A stretch of 64,000 nt of DNA from J029 sp964482495 (GCA_964482495.1 CAYZXS010000015.1:14065-78064); one strand, 5' to 3'; positions 50,624-60,110 are shown, counted from the stretch's first letter. Numbers and translations are program-made. Notes: generated by a model from the letters alone, not told the origin.

Positions 50624-51769
50624 TCAGAGACCGGTCTTGTTGTGGCACTGGTCGCAGCCCCGGCGGCCGGGGCCGGCGCCGACCTCGGGCTCGTCCCAGA
50701 TCAGGGAGAAGCTCTCATCCGAACCGTGGGCGTAGTGACAGCTCAGGCAGAAGACGCCGTTGGTGGTTCCGGAGACGGTCTGGGCGGCGGCGAAGGTGTC
50801 CGCGCCCTGGTTGACGAAGCGCACCCGGTCGACCTCGAAGCCGGAGCCGACGCCGGCTTCCCAGTGAGCCGGGTCGGTGCTGCCCTTCCCGGAGCCCTGG
50901 CTGACGGTGTTGGTGCTCGCCCGCTCGGAGTCGTAGGCCGGGTGACGCTCGTGGAAGCCGTCCCCGTTGGGGTCGATGTACGTGCCGCCGGAGAAGGTGT
51001 GGTGGCAGTCGATGCACATGTTCGACGGCTCGCGCAGGTCGACGGAGTCCAGCGTGCCGTAGGCGACGTTCTCGCGCTCGTAGCGGGCCATGTCGCCGAA
51101 GGACGAGCCGACGGCGGGGTCCATGAGCAGGCCCAGCGGCGGCTCGCCGCCCGGAGCGGAGGCCCACTGGAGGTTGCGCGCCCGCGAGTTGCCGTGCTTG
51201 TTGTGGCAGTCGATGCACTCCACCTGGGCGGTGGCGAAGGTGCCGCCGAAGTGGCAGCGCATGCAATATCCCCAGGCCCCCTTCAATGAATCCGGAATGT
51301 AGCCCAGGTTGTGGCCCGTGTGCGGGTTGGTGTCCGGCGCGTCGAAGTGGCCTGCCGAACGCTGGGTCAGGCCGTTGACGTCGGCCTGCATGACGTCGGG
51401 GATGCCGACCTGGCCGTCGTGGCAGGTCAGGCACAGGTCCAGGGTGTTCGGCGCCTTGAGCAGGTTCTCGGTCGCGGTCGTGCTCCAGGGATAGCCGCCG
51501 GTGGCGAAGGGATCAGCGCCGGTGCCGCCTTCGTAGTCGTGCTGGGCGCTCGCGTGCATCGTGTGGCAGTCGGAGCAGACCAGGGAGCCGTCGTTGTGGT
51601 AGACGGGGAGCCCGTCATACATGGACCTGCCGCCGCCAGAGCCGCCGGGGTGGAACTCCGAGCGGGCATGGAGCTCACCGAGACGATCGATGTTGCCGGG
51701 GTCTTGGGCCAGAACCGGGCTGGATAGGAGCAGGATGACGAGCGCGGGGAAGAGGGACCGCAAGACCAT
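50624..51769 (-). CDS. Secreted seven-haem cytochrome c
   Basis: A 381-residue periplasmic protein with a signal peptide (MVLRSLFPALVILLLSSPVLA). It has seven CxxCH haem sites: C65, C113, C169, C185, C252, C341 and C372 (first cysteine of each). Extra histidines before or between them could be distal ligands. The paired spacing resembles doubled-CxxCH or cytochrome c3-like families used in multihaem electron transfer. No partner oxidoreductase or cytochrome maturation genes are nearby. It has its own terminator, and a long palindrome lies 32 bp upstream of the ATG. No clear ribosome site precedes the ATG. Its electron donor and acceptor are unknown. Confidence 0.9.
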   Translation of the reverse strand: MVLRSLFPALVILLLSSPVLAQDPGNIDRLGELHARSEFHPGGSGGGRSMYDGLPVYHNDGSLVCSDCHTMHASAQHDYEGGTGADPFATGGYPWSTTATENLLKAPNTLDLCLTCHDGQVGIPDVMQADVNGLTQRSAGHFDAPDTNPHTGHNLGYIPDSLKGAWGYCMRCHFGGTFATAQVECIDCHNKHGNSRARNLQWASAPGGEPPLGLLMDPAVGSSFGDMARYERENVAYGTLDSVDLREPSNMCIDCHHTFSGGTYIDPNGDGFHERHPAYDSERASTNTVSQGSGKGSTDPAHWEAGVGSGFEVDRVRFVNQGADTFAAAQTVSGTTNGVFCLSCHYAHGSDESFSLIWDEPEVGAGPGRRGCDQCHNKTGL

Positions 51770-51800
51770 CTATAAAGAACCTATGTTGCGAGAAAAGAGA

Positions 51801-51825
51801 GGATTTCCCATTATCCGGGAAATCC
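51801..51825. promoter_or_regulatory. Perfect 9-bp inverted repeat upstream of the cytochrome c gene
   Basis: GGATTTCCC (51801-51809) and GGGAAATCC (51817-51825) flank ATTATCC. It sits in the AT-rich 106-bp gap between guaA and the cytochrome gene. It may be an operator for the cytochrome promoter. On the minus strand it is followed by TCTCTTTTCTC, so it could also act as a weak terminator for guaA. Confidence 0.45.
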
Positions 51826-51845
51826 GCAATCGTGGGAGGATCAGA

Positions 51846-51865
51846 CAGGGCAACAAAGTGCCCTG
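51846..51865 (-). other. Hairpin just after guaA, no T-run
   Basis: CAGGGCA (51846-51852) and TGCCCTG (51859-51865) form a 7-bp stem with a 6-nt loop, 11 bp beyond the guaA stop. A T-run is missing, so simple intrinsic termination is unlikely. It may protect the 3' end. Confidence 0.35.
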
Positions 51866-51875
51866 CCCAAATTCC

Positions 51876-53417
51876 CTATTCCCACTCGATCGTGCCCGGC
51901 GGCTTGGAGGTGATGTCCAGCACCACCCTGTTGATGCCCCGGACCTGGTTGATGATCCGGGTCGAGATCGCCTGCAGGCAGTCGCGGCTGGGATAGACCC
52001 AATCGGCGGTCATGCCGTCATTGGACTGCACGGCGCGGATGGCGCAGGCCTCCTCGTAGGTGCGGTGGTCCCCCATCACGCCCACCGAGCGGGCGCCGGC
52101 GAGCACCGCGAAATATTGCCAGACTCCGATATGTTCGCCGCGCGCCTCGAACTCCTCGCGCACGATGCGGTCGGCCTGGCGCAGCAGATCGATGCGCTCG
52201 GGGCTGCACTCGCCGACGCAGCGCACGCCGAGGCCAGGCCCCGGGAAGGGCTGGCGGGCGACCATCTCCTCGGGCAGACCGAGGTAGCGGCCGAGCTCGC
52301 GGACCTCGTCCTTGAACAGCAGCCGCAGCGGCTCGACCAGGTCCATCTCCAGGTCGTCGGGCAGGCCGCCGACGTTGTGGTGCGACTTGATCACCGCGGT
52401 CGGGCCGCCGTGGGCCGCGACGGACTCGATCACGTCCGGGTAGAGGGTGCCCTGGGCCAGGAAGTGGGAGTTGGCGAAGCGCTTGGCCTCCTCCCGGAAG
52501 ACGTCGATGAACTCGTGGCCGATGACCTTGCGCTTCTCCTCGGGGTCGGTGACCCCGGCCAGCTGGTCGAGGAAGCGGTCGGCGGCGTCCACCACCGTCA
52601 GGTCGAGCTCGAAGTGGTCGCGGAAGGTCTCCTCGACCAGCTCCCGCTCGCCGGCCCGCAGCAGGCCGTTGTCGACGAAGATGGCGTGGGTGCGGCGGCC
52701 GACCGCGCGCTGGCAGATGGCGCCCACCACCGAGCTGTCGACGCCGCCGGAGAGGCCGAGCACGATCTCGCCGTCCTCCCCCACCTGCTCCGCGACCTTG
52801 GCCACCAGCTCCTGCGCCAGGTCGCCGGCCGACCAGTCGTGCTGGCAGCCGCACACCCAGTGCAGGAAGTTGCGCAGCACGGTCACGCCCTCGCGGGTGT
52901 GCGAGACCTCGGGGTGGAACTGCAGGCCGTAGAGCTTGCGCCCGGCGTGGCCGATGGCGGCCTCCGGGCAGTGCTCGCTCCGGGCCAGACGCTCGAAGCC
53001 GGCCGGCAGCTCCTCGACCCGGTCGCCGTGGCTCATCCAGACCACGGTCTTGGCCGAGACGCCGCTGAACAGCCCCTCGTGGACCCCGACCTCCATCTCG
53101 GTGAAGCCGTACTCGCGGCTCTCTCCCGGCGCCACGGCGCCGCCGAGGGCCTCGCAGATCCACTGCATGCCGTAGCAGATGCCGAGGATCGGCACGCCGA
53201 GGTCGAGGATCTCGCGCGGCAGGCTGGGCGCGCCCTCGGCGTAGGCGCTGGCCGGGCCGCCGCTCAGGATGATGCCCTTCAGGGGTTCGGCCCTCGCCCG
53301 CTCCAGGGCGCGCTGCGGCGTCACCACCTCGGAGAAGACCTGGTGCTCCCGCACCCGCCGAGCGATCAGCTGGGTGTACTGGGAGCCGAAGTCGACGATC
53401 AGGATCCGTTCGTGCAT
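51876..53417 (-). CDS. guaA: GMP synthase (glutamine-hydrolysing)
   Basis: A 513-residue enzyme converting XMP to GMP. The N-terminal amidotransferase part (to about residue 190) has the nucleophile in GICYGMQ and the catalytic His in QFHPEVSHT. The ATP-pyrophosphatase part has LSGGVDSSV and the dimerisation domain ends with KPPGTIEWE, as usual. It lies 25 bp downstream of guaB, so the two last steps of GMP synthesis form one unit. Confidence 0.97.
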   Translation of the reverse strand: MHERILIVDFGSQYTQLIARRVREHQVFSEVVTPQRALERARAEPLKGIILSGGPASAYAEGAPSLPREILDLGVPILGICYGMQWICEALGGAVAPGESREYGFTEMEVGVHEGLFSGVSAKTVVWMSHGDRVEELPAGFERLARSEHCPEAAIGHAGRKLYGLQFHPEVSHTREGVTVLRNFLHWVCGCQHDWSAGDLAQELVAKVAEQVGEDGEIVLGLSGGVDSSVVGAICQRAVGRRTHAIFVDNGLLRAGERELVEETFRDHFELDLTVVDAADRFLDQLAGVTDPEEKRKVIGHEFIDVFREEAKRFANSHFLAQGTLYPDVIESVAAHGGPTAVIKSHHNVGGLPDDLEMDLVEPLRLLFKDEVRELGRYLGLPEEMVARQPFPGPGLGVRCVGECSPERIDLLRQADRIVREEFEARGEHIGVWQYFAVLAGARSVGVMGDHRTYEEACAIRAVQSNDGMTADWVYPSRDCLQAISTRIINQVRGINRVVLDITSKPPGTIEWE

Positions 53418-53442
53418 GTTCAGGGGGGATGCGGCGCTGCGC

Positions 53443-54891
53443 TCAGATGCCGATCAGGTAGTTCGGCGCTTCCTTGGTGATGCGCACGTCGTGAGGGTGG
53501 CTCTCCTTGACGCCCGCGCCGGTGACGCGGACGAAGCGGGCCTTGGCGCGGAAGATGCCGAGGTCCTCGGCGCCGATGTAGCCCATGCCGGCGCGGATGC
53601 CGCCGACGAACTGGTAGACGAAGGGCGCCAGCGGTCCGCGGCTGGGGATCATGCCCTCGATGCCCTCGGGGACCAGCTTCTGGGCCTCGTGGACCGAGGC
53701 CTGGCCGTAGCGGGCCTTGCCGCCCTCGACCATCGCTGCCAGCGATCCCATGCCGCGCACCGCCTTGTAGGTGCGGCCCTCGTAGAGGAAGGTCTCGCCC
53801 GGGCTCTCCTCGACCCCGGCGAAGAGGCTGCCGAGCATGACCGTCGAGGCGCCGGCGCCGAGCGCCTTGACCGAGTCGCCGCTGTGGCGGATGCCGCCGT
53901 CGGCGATCACCGGGACGTCCTCGGCCGCGCACACCTGGCTGACCTGGTAGACGGCGCTGAACTGCGGCACGCCGACCCCGGCCACGACCCGGGTGGTGCA
54001 GATCGAGCCGGGGCCGATGCCGACCTTGATGCCGTCGGCGCCGGCCTCGAGCAGGGCCTCCGCGGCCTCGGAGGTGGCGATGTTGCCGGCGACGACGTCG
54101 ACCAGGTCGCGCCGCTTCAGCTCGCGCACGGTCTCCATGACGTTGGAGCTGTGGCCGTGGGCGGTGTCGACCACCAGCACGTCGACCCCGGCCTCGACCA
54201 GGGCCTCGGCGCGCTCGTAGTCCAGGACGCCGATCGCGGCCCCGACCACCAGGCATCCGTCGCCGTCCTTGGCGGCGTTGGGGAAGCGCTCGTTCATGCG
54301 GATGTCCCGCATCGTGATCAGGCCCTCGAGGTTGCCGCCGGCGTCGACCAGCAGCAGCTTCTCGACCTTGGCCTGGTGCAGGATCGAGCGGGCGTCGTCC
54401 AGGGAGGTCCCGGGGGGCGCGGTGACCAGGTTCTCCCGGGTCATGACGTCGCGCACCCGGGTGTCCTCGCCGCCCTGGAACTTCAGGTCGCGGCGGGTCA
54501 GGATCCCGACCACGCGCTCGCCGTCCAGGACTGGGAAGCCGGAGATGTTGTGTTCCTCCATCAGCCGGCGGGCGTCGGACAGCCGCTCGTCCTGGGACAG
54601 GGTCAGCGGGTCGTGGATGACGCCGTGGGCCGAGCGCTTGGCGATGTCGACCTCGCGCACCTGGTCGGCGATGGCCAGGTTGCGGTGGATGACCCCGATG
54701 CCGCCCTGCTGCGCCAAGGCGATGGCCAAGCTGGATTCCGTGACGGTGTCCATGGCGGCCGAGGCCACCGGGATGTTCAACCGGACGCCGCGCGAGAAGC
54801 GGGTCTCGGTGTGGACGTCGGTCGGCAGGACGTCGGACTCCTGGGGAACCAGGAGGACATCATCAAAGGTGAGGGCCAGCGGCAGGTCCAT
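53443..54891 (-). CDS. guaB: Inosine-5'-monophosphate dehydrogenase
   Basis: A 482-residue enzyme oxidising IMP to XMP. The barrel begins LTFDDVLLVPQES. A pair of CBS domains is inserted at about residues 95-205 (DERLSDARRLMEEHNISGFPV). The catalytic cysteine is in GIGPGSICTTR and the flap in SRGPLAPFVYQ. The ATG at 54891 gives the normal N-terminus (MDLPLALTFDD). The frame happens to stay open much further upstream but that part is antisense to the next gene. Confidence 0.97.
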   Translation of the reverse strand: MDLPLALTFDDVLLVPQESDVLPTDVHTETRFSRGVRLNIPVASAAMDTVTESSLAIALAQQGGIGVIHRNLAIADQVREVDIAKRSAHGVIHDPLTLSQDERLSDARRLMEEHNISGFPVLDGERVVGILTRRDLKFQGGEDTRVRDVMTRENLVTAPPGTSLDDARSILHQAKVEKLLLVDAGGNLEGLITMRDIRMNERFPNAAKDGDGCLVVGAAIGVLDYERAEALVEAGVDVLVVDTAHGHSSNVMETVRELKRRDLVDVVAGNIATSEAAEALLEAGADGIKVGIGPGSICTTRVVAGVGVPQFSAVYQVSQVCAAEDVPVIADGGIRHSGDSVKALGAGASTVMLGSLFAGVEESPGETFLYEGRTYKAVRGMGSLAAMVEGGKARYGQASVHEAQKLVPEGIEGMIPSRGPLAPFVYQFVGGIRAGMGYIGAEDLGIFRAKARFVRVTGAGVKESHPHDVRITKEAPNYLIGI

Positions 54892-54966
54892 AGGCCATTC
54901 TACCGCCGCGGGGCCGCGGGAATCTAGCCCCGGCGGGAAGGAGCCTCTTGCTAGGCTGGCCCGGCC

Positions 54967-57111
54967 ATGCGTTCGATTTTCCCTCTGGTCCTCGCTCTCG
55001 CCGCTCCCCTCTCCGCCCAGGGCCTGGAGGAGGCGCTCGCGGCCTCCGACGACCTGGCCAGCGCCGGCAACCCCGCGGCCGCCCGCGAGGCCCTGATCGA
55101 CGCCCTCGCGGGGGCGGAGGACCGCGGCGAGATCCTGGCCCGGCTCAGCGAGATCGAACAGCGTTTGGGCGACTGGGCCTTCGCCGCCGAAGTCAGCGCG
55201 CCGGGCCCGGCCGAGCTCCTGCGCGGCCAGGTCAAGAGCTTCAAGGACAAGGGCCTGAAGGTCCGCATGATCTACGACTGGGAGGACTTCTCCGCCGCCG
55301 ACCGGCGCCAGGACTTCCTCCAGATCGGCGACCGCTGGTTCTTTCGGGTCCCCCTGACCGGCGACGCCAAGCTGGTCCTGCGCGGCACCTGGCCGGCCGA
55401 CGCCGAGAACTTCGCCCTGCTGCTCGGCTTCGACGACAGCGGCGAGAACGGCTGGCGCTTCACCCCGGGCTTCAAGCGCACCAAGATCAAGCCGGTGGTG
55501 ACCCTGCCGCGGCGGCTGGAGCGGATCGGCAGCCCCTTCGAGGTCTTCCACACTGACACCGAGAAGCTCGACGAGCCGGTCGGCGACTGGGCCTTCACCG
55601 TCGAGCTGCGCCGGGGCAGCTTCACCTTCAAGCGCGGCAACAAGAAGATCGGCGCCTGGAAGACCGCCTATCCCGACTTGACCGCCGGCTTGCTGGGCTT
55701 CAGCGGCCCGGGCATCGAGACGATCGACTTCACCGGCCAGCTGGACCCGGACGCTTGGGCCAACCGCCGCCTCGAGGTCCTGGCGCGCAAGCGCGAGGAG
55801 TTCCTGCGCTCCGGCTACGACGTCTCCCAGGACCTGCCGGCGTGGTTCCAGGAGATGAAGTCGGCCTCGGCCTCCCGCCCGGCCGGCCGGCCGCCGGAGG
55901 GCGCGCCCGAGGCCGCCCGCGAGGCCTGGAGCGAGCTCCAGGACCCGAACCAGGCCCTCGACGTCGCCGACTGGGCGCAGCGTCACGGCGGCCTCGAGCC
56001 GGCGGCGCTCGCCTACGCCGCCGCGGTCCGCCACCAGGCGCTGGGCGAGTGGCGGGCCTGCGAGCAGCAGGTGGCCCAGGCCAAGAAGGCGGGCATGACC
56101 GACTTCGGCCCCTTGCACGCCCTCGAGTGGCAGGCCCGCTTCCACAGCGGGAGCCGACAGAAGTCCACCGAGGAGCTGCGCAAGCTGCTGCCGAGCTGGC
56201 CCGACGACGTCGGCTACCCCCTGGCGCGCATGGTCGGCCGCAGCCACGGCCCCACCGCCATGCTCGAGGTCCTCGACCAGGCGGTCGCGGCCGGCGGCCT
56301 GTCGAGCCGGATCGCCGCCAGCCGCCGCGTCCTGCAGACGGCCAAGGCCTACGCCCGCGAGGACGGCGTCCACCAATACAGCGGCCGCAACCTCCACCTG
56401 ATCAGCGACGGCGACCCGGGCTTCGCCGACGAGATCGGCGCCAGCGCGGTCGCCGCGACCGGCTTCATCACCCGCTACTGGGGCCAGATCCGGCAGCCGA
56501 TGGAGCCGCTGTTCGTGCTCCACTTCCGCGACCAGGAGGGCCGCCGGGCCTTCTGCCAGCGGGCCGGCATCGCCGAGGACTCGGAGGGCTACCTCTCCGA
56601 GTACCGCTTCAGCCTGGTGGTAGTCGACCCCGACCGCGGTGACAGCGGCGCGCCCGAGGCCTTGTTCCAGGCCCTGTGGCCGCAGATGCTCGACTCCACC
56701 CTCGACATCGAGCGGGCGCCGCTGTGGTTCGTGCACGGCTTCGCTGGGATCATGGGCGGCTGCTACACGGTCGGCAGCGGCGTCGAGCTGCGGGTCAACG
56801 TCGGCCTGGTGGCGCAGGAGGCGGAGAACGAGGAGGGCTGGTTCTTCTCGCCCCGGCAGCTGGTGATCCTGCCCCCCGGCGAGTGGGACAAGCACACCCA
56901 CTGGGCGGTGCCGGAGTCCTACCTCCTGCTGCGCTACCTCTGGTCCCACGCCGACCGGCCGCTGCAGGACAAGTTCCGGGCCTACGCCGACGCCCTGTTC
57001 GAGGGCCGCACCCGCGCCGAGGCCTACCAGCTGCTGTTCGGGGACGTCGACCTGGTGGAGCTGGGCCGGACCCTGGCCGCATACCGTCAGGGCGAGATCG
57101 ACAACCTCTAA
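54967..57111 (+). CDS. Secreted protein with gluzincin-like C-terminal domain lacking HExxH
   Basis: A 714-residue exported protein with a signal peptide (MRSIFPLVLALAAPLSA). An N-terminal helical region is followed by a beta-rich part (residues ~95-260) with RWFFRVPL and FTFKRGNKKIGAW. The C-terminal ~230 residues look like a peptidase-MA/DUF1570-type domain (ISDGDPGFADEIG ... FVLHFRDQEGRRAF ... ESYLLLRYLW). At the place of the metal motif HExxH the sequence reads WFVHGFAGIMGG, so peptidase activity is unlikely. The gene stands alone between guaB and the AceE-like gene. Function unknown. Confidence 0.7.
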   Translation: MRSIFPLVLALAAPLSAQGLEEALAASDDLASAGNPAAAREALIDALAGAEDRGEILARLSEIEQRLGDWAFAAEVSAPGPAELLRGQVKSFKDKGLKVRMIYDWEDFSAADRRQDFLQIGDRWFFRVPLTGDAKLVLRGTWPADAENFALLLGFDDSGENGWRFTPGFKRTKIKPVVTLPRRLERIGSPFEVFHTDTEKLDEPVGDWAFTVELRRGSFTFKRGNKKIGAWKTAYPDLTAGLLGFSGPGIETIDFTGQLDPDAWANRRLEVLARKREEFLRSGYDVSQDLPAWFQEMKSASASRPAGRPPEGAPEAAREAWSELQDPNQALDVADWAQRHGGLEPAALAYAAAVRHQALGEWRACEQQVAQAKKAGMTDFGPLHALEWQARFHSGSRQKSTEELRKLLPSWPDDVGYPLARMVGRSHGPTAMLEVLDQAVAAGGLSSRIAASRRVLQTAKAYAREDGVHQYSGRNLHLISDGDPGFADEIGASAVAATGFITRYWGQIRQPMEPLFVLHFRDQEGRRAFCQRAGIAEDSEGYLSEYRFSLVVVDPDRGDSGAPEALFQALWPQMLDSTLDIERAPLWFVHGFAGIMGGCYTVGSGVELRVNVGLVAQEAENEEGWFFSPRQLVILPPGEWDKHTHWAVPESYLLLRYLWSHADRPLQDKFRAYADALFEGRTRAEAYQLLFGDVDLVELGRTLAAYRQGEIDNL

Positions 57112-57181
57112 GGCCCGCCGACGTCGCTTTTTCGATCCTCGGCGGGAAACCGGGCGGCGGTATCCTAAAAGGTCGCGACGG

Positions 57182-57203
57182 CCTCCCCGATGGCTCGGGG
57201 AGG
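57182..57203 (+). promoter_or_regulatory. Perfect 9-bp hairpin in the AceE-like gene leader
   Basis: CCTCCCCGA (57182-57190) and TCGGGGAGG (57195-57203) flank TGGC. The ribosome site GGAGAG follows at 57208-57213 and the GTG start at 57221. There is no T-run, so this is an mRNA stem or a protein operator rather than a terminator. Confidence 0.5.
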
Positions 57204-57220
57204 TCCTGGAGAGCTTCGCC

Positions 57221-59998
57221 GTGAACCCTGCCACCACCTCCGAAACCGCGCTCCCCTTCCGCCTCGAGCCGGACCAGCTCGAGGCCGTCTCTCGGGTCTG
57301 CGACCGGGCCCTGGCCTGGTGCTCCCACATGATCTGGGAGGCCAACCACCGGGATGACCTCGAGCCGGGCGACCCCAAGGTCGGCGGCCACCCGGCCAGC
57401 TGCGCCTCCTCGGCGCACTTGGCGGGGGCCCTGCACCTGGTCGCCCGCGACCCGGCCGACTACTACTGCGCCAAGCCGCACCTGGCGCCGATGGACCACG
57501 CCTTCCACTACGGCCTGGGCTTCTTCCGCCACCAGGACGGGCGCTGGTTCGAGGACGACGAGGCCGAGGCCGTAATGCACCGGCTGCGCTCCTTCTCGCG
57601 TGAGGGCGAGCCGGTCTTCCAGAGCTACCACGCCGAGGGCGACCCCGACGCCTGGCGCATCCTGCCCTCGGGCACGGTCGGCATCCCGCCGGTCTGCTCC
57701 GCCTACCTGGCGCTGGCCTACCGCTACGCCGCCGACCACCAGCTGTGCTCGCAGACCCCCCACCACTTCTGGTCGATCATCGGCGACTCCGAGCTGCGGG
57801 AGGGTTCGCTGATGGAGGCCATGCCCGACATCGCCGAGCGCGAGCTGGGCAACGTCACCTGGATCGTCGACTACAACCGCCAGAACCTCGACGGCACCCG
57901 GATCCCGAACCAGCGCGGCCTACGCGGCACCGACGCCGACCGGATCGAGCGCACCTTCGACGCCAACGGCTGGCGGGTGATCCAGCTGCGCCACGGCCGC
58001 AAGCGCCAGGCGCTGTTCGGCCGCGAGGGCGGCGACGCCTTCCGCCAGGCCCTCGAGGCCGGCTTCAGCGATTACGAGTTCCAGGCCCTGCTGTGGAAGC
58101 GGGACGCCGCCCTGACCCGGCGCGAGCTGCTGGAGCGCTTCCCGGAGCTGGCCGCCTTCCTCGACGCCCTCGGCGACGACGAGCTGCTCGATGCCTTCGC
58201 CGACCTCGGCGGCCACGACCTGGTGGAGATCCTGCGGGCCTACGAGCTGGCCCGCGGCGACGACCAGGTGCCGACCCTGATCGTGGCCCACACCATCAAG
58301 GGCTGGGGCCTGCAGAGCTTCGCCATGCCAGGCAACCACAGCTCGCTGCCCTCCGAGGAGGAGATCGGCGCCCTGCTCGGCGGCCAGGGGCTCGACCGCC
58401 AGGACCCCTACGGCCGGGTCGGCGCCTGGCACGCCAGCGGCCCGGAGCTGCGCTACCTGGCGGCCCGCGGCCAGGAGCTGCGCCAGGGCGTCGCCGCCGC
58501 CGAGCAGCGCATCGCCGAGAACCGGGAGCGGATCGACGCCATGCTGGCGCCGACCCTGCCGCTGCCGGAGGACTTCGGCGTCAACCTCGGCCTGGTGCCG
58601 ATGGCCCACACCCAGTGGCTGTGGGGCCAGGTGGCCGGCAAGCTGGTCCGGGTCGGCACCCACGACGAGCTGAGCGCGGCCGGAATGGACCCGGGCCGCG
58701 ACCTCGACGACTTCGAGTCGCGCTGGGCCAAGGTGGCCGATCTGATGCTGACGCTGTCGCCCGACGTCGGCACCAGCACCAACATCAACCCGGCCATGGA
58801 CGCCAAGATCTACGGCCCGGAGCACACCGAGAACCTCGAGGCCGAGTTCGAGCTCAGCGAGCGCGGCCGGCCGGAGCTTTACTCGCGCTCGGACCCGTGG
58901 ACCCGCCACATCCGCTTCGAGATCGCCGAGGCCAACTGCATGTCGGCGGTGGCCAGCTTCGGCAAGATGGGCCACTTCGCCGGGGTGCCCTTCCTGCCGA
59001 TGATGACGGTCTACGACTTCTTCATCAAAAGGGCGCTGGACCAGCTCTACTACGACGTCTACTGGCGCTCCAGCTTCATCCTGGTCGGCACGCCGTCGGG
59101 CGTGACGCTGTCGCCCGAGGGCGCCCAGCACTCGTGGAAGAACGACCTGCAGATGCCCTCCCTGATCACCTGGGAGCCGGCCTTCGCCCGGGAGATGGAG
59201 TGGGTGCTGGCCGACGCCGTGCGGCGCCACGTCGACCAGGACAACGAGGACCGCGAGGGCGTGCTGGTGCGCGGCGTCACCCGCGGCCTGCCGCAGAAGG
59301 AATTCGAGCAGCGGCTGAAGGCGCAGCCGCGCTTCCAAGGCCTGAGCAAGGACGAGATCCACGCCGCCACCCGCGAGGACGTGCTCGCCGGCGCCTACCT
59401 GCTGGTCGACCGCTCCGGCGAGCCGGACTACGCCCCGGGCGAGAACGTGGTCAAGATCCTGGCCATGGGCGCCGTGGTCGACCAGGCGCTGGCCGCCAGC
59501 GACCGGCTGCTCGAGGTCGGCGTGCACGCCGACGTGGTCGTGGTCAGCTCGGCCGACCTCCTGCTGGGCCGCTTCGCCCGGCGCGACGGCTACGCCCAGC
59601 TCGCCAGGCTCGGCCTCGACGGCGACCTGCACCTGGCGCCGGCCGGCACCGAACCGCTCGGGGCCGGCGACGCCCGGCTGCTCGGCGCCCGGGTGGTCCC
59701 GGTGGTCTCGGTGGCCGACGGCGAGGAGGGCCTGCTGGACAACGCCGGCTCGATCCTGGGCGTGCCCCAGGTCGCTTGCGCCGTGCGCCGCTTCAGTAAG
59801 TCGGGCCGGCCCAGCGACGTCTACCGCTACCAGGAGATCGACGCCGAGGCGGTGTTCCGCGCCGCCGGCGAGGCCCTGTCCCGCGCCGCCCTGCGGGAGG
59901 TCCGGTTGAGCGAGTCGGCGCGCCGGGAGCTGGACCAGCCGGGCGCCGCGCCGGTGCCGGACTGGCGCCAGCTCTGGCCCTTCGATTTCGAGGCCTGA
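57221..59998 (+). CDS. Divergent pyruvate dehydrogenase E1 (AceE-like, homodimeric type)
   Basis: A 925-residue thiamine-diphosphate enzyme. The first half shows KVGGHPASCASSAHL, the LPSGTVGIPPV region, and the TPP motif GDSELREGSLMEA with YNRQNLDG. AHTIKGWGL and the transketolase-like second half (TSTNINPAMD ... EANCMSAVASFGKMG ... SPEGAQHSWKNDLQ) follow the AceE order. The N-terminal region lacks a recognisable E2-docking segment, and no E2 or E3 gene is present. It starts with a GTG and is followed by the PFOR genes, so it may belong to the same 2-oxoacid node. Substrate and acceptor are uncertain. Confidence 0.8.
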   Translation: MNPATTSETALPFRLEPDQLEAVSRVCDRALAWCSHMIWEANHRDDLEPGDPKVGGHPASCASSAHLAGALHLVARDPADYYCAKPHLAPMDHAFHYGLGFFRHQDGRWFEDDEAEAVMHRLRSFSREGEPVFQSYHAEGDPDAWRILPSGTVGIPPVCSAYLALAYRYAADHQLCSQTPHHFWSIIGDSELREGSLMEAMPDIAERELGNVTWIVDYNRQNLDGTRIPNQRGLRGTDADRIERTFDANGWRVIQLRHGRKRQALFGREGGDAFRQALEAGFSDYEFQALLWKRDAALTRRELLERFPELAAFLDALGDDELLDAFADLGGHDLVEILRAYELARGDDQVPTLIVAHTIKGWGLQSFAMPGNHSSLPSEEEIGALLGGQGLDRQDPYGRVGAWHASGPELRYLAARGQELRQGVAAAEQRIAENRERIDAMLAPTLPLPEDFGVNLGLVPMAHTQWLWGQVAGKLVRVGTHDELSAAGMDPGRDLDDFESRWAKVADLMLTLSPDVGTSTNINPAMDAKIYGPEHTENLEAEFELSERGRPELYSRSDPWTRHIRFEIAEANCMSAVASFGKMGHFAGVPFLPMMTVYDFFIKRALDQLYYDVYWRSSFILVGTPSGVTLSPEGAQHSWKNDLQMPSLITWEPAFAREMEWVLADAVRRHVDQDNEDREGVLVRGVTRGLPQKEFEQRLKAQPRFQGLSKDEIHAATREDVLAGAYLLVDRSGEPDYAPGENVVKILAMGAVVDQALAASDRLLEVGVHADVVVVSSADLLLGRFARRDGYAQLARLGLDGDLHLAPAGTEPLGAGDARLLGARVVPVVSVADGEEGLLDNAGSILGVPQVACAVRRFSKSGRPSDVYRYQEIDAEAVFRAAGEALSRAALREVRLSESARRELDQPGAAPVPDWRQLWPFDFEA

Positions 59999-60110
59999 AC
60001 CGGACAAATCCGGCCTTTCCAGGCAAGGGAACGGATCCTAAGCCTTTTCCCTAAAATGGCGTGGATTAACCCACGTGGTGGCTCCCAATGTGGCTGCCGT
60101 GAGTACTCCC

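Noticed and set aside
54892..57378. Upstream in-frame extension of guaB
   Set aside because: The normal IMP dehydrogenase N-terminus starts at 54891; the extension is antisense to the secreted-protein gene.
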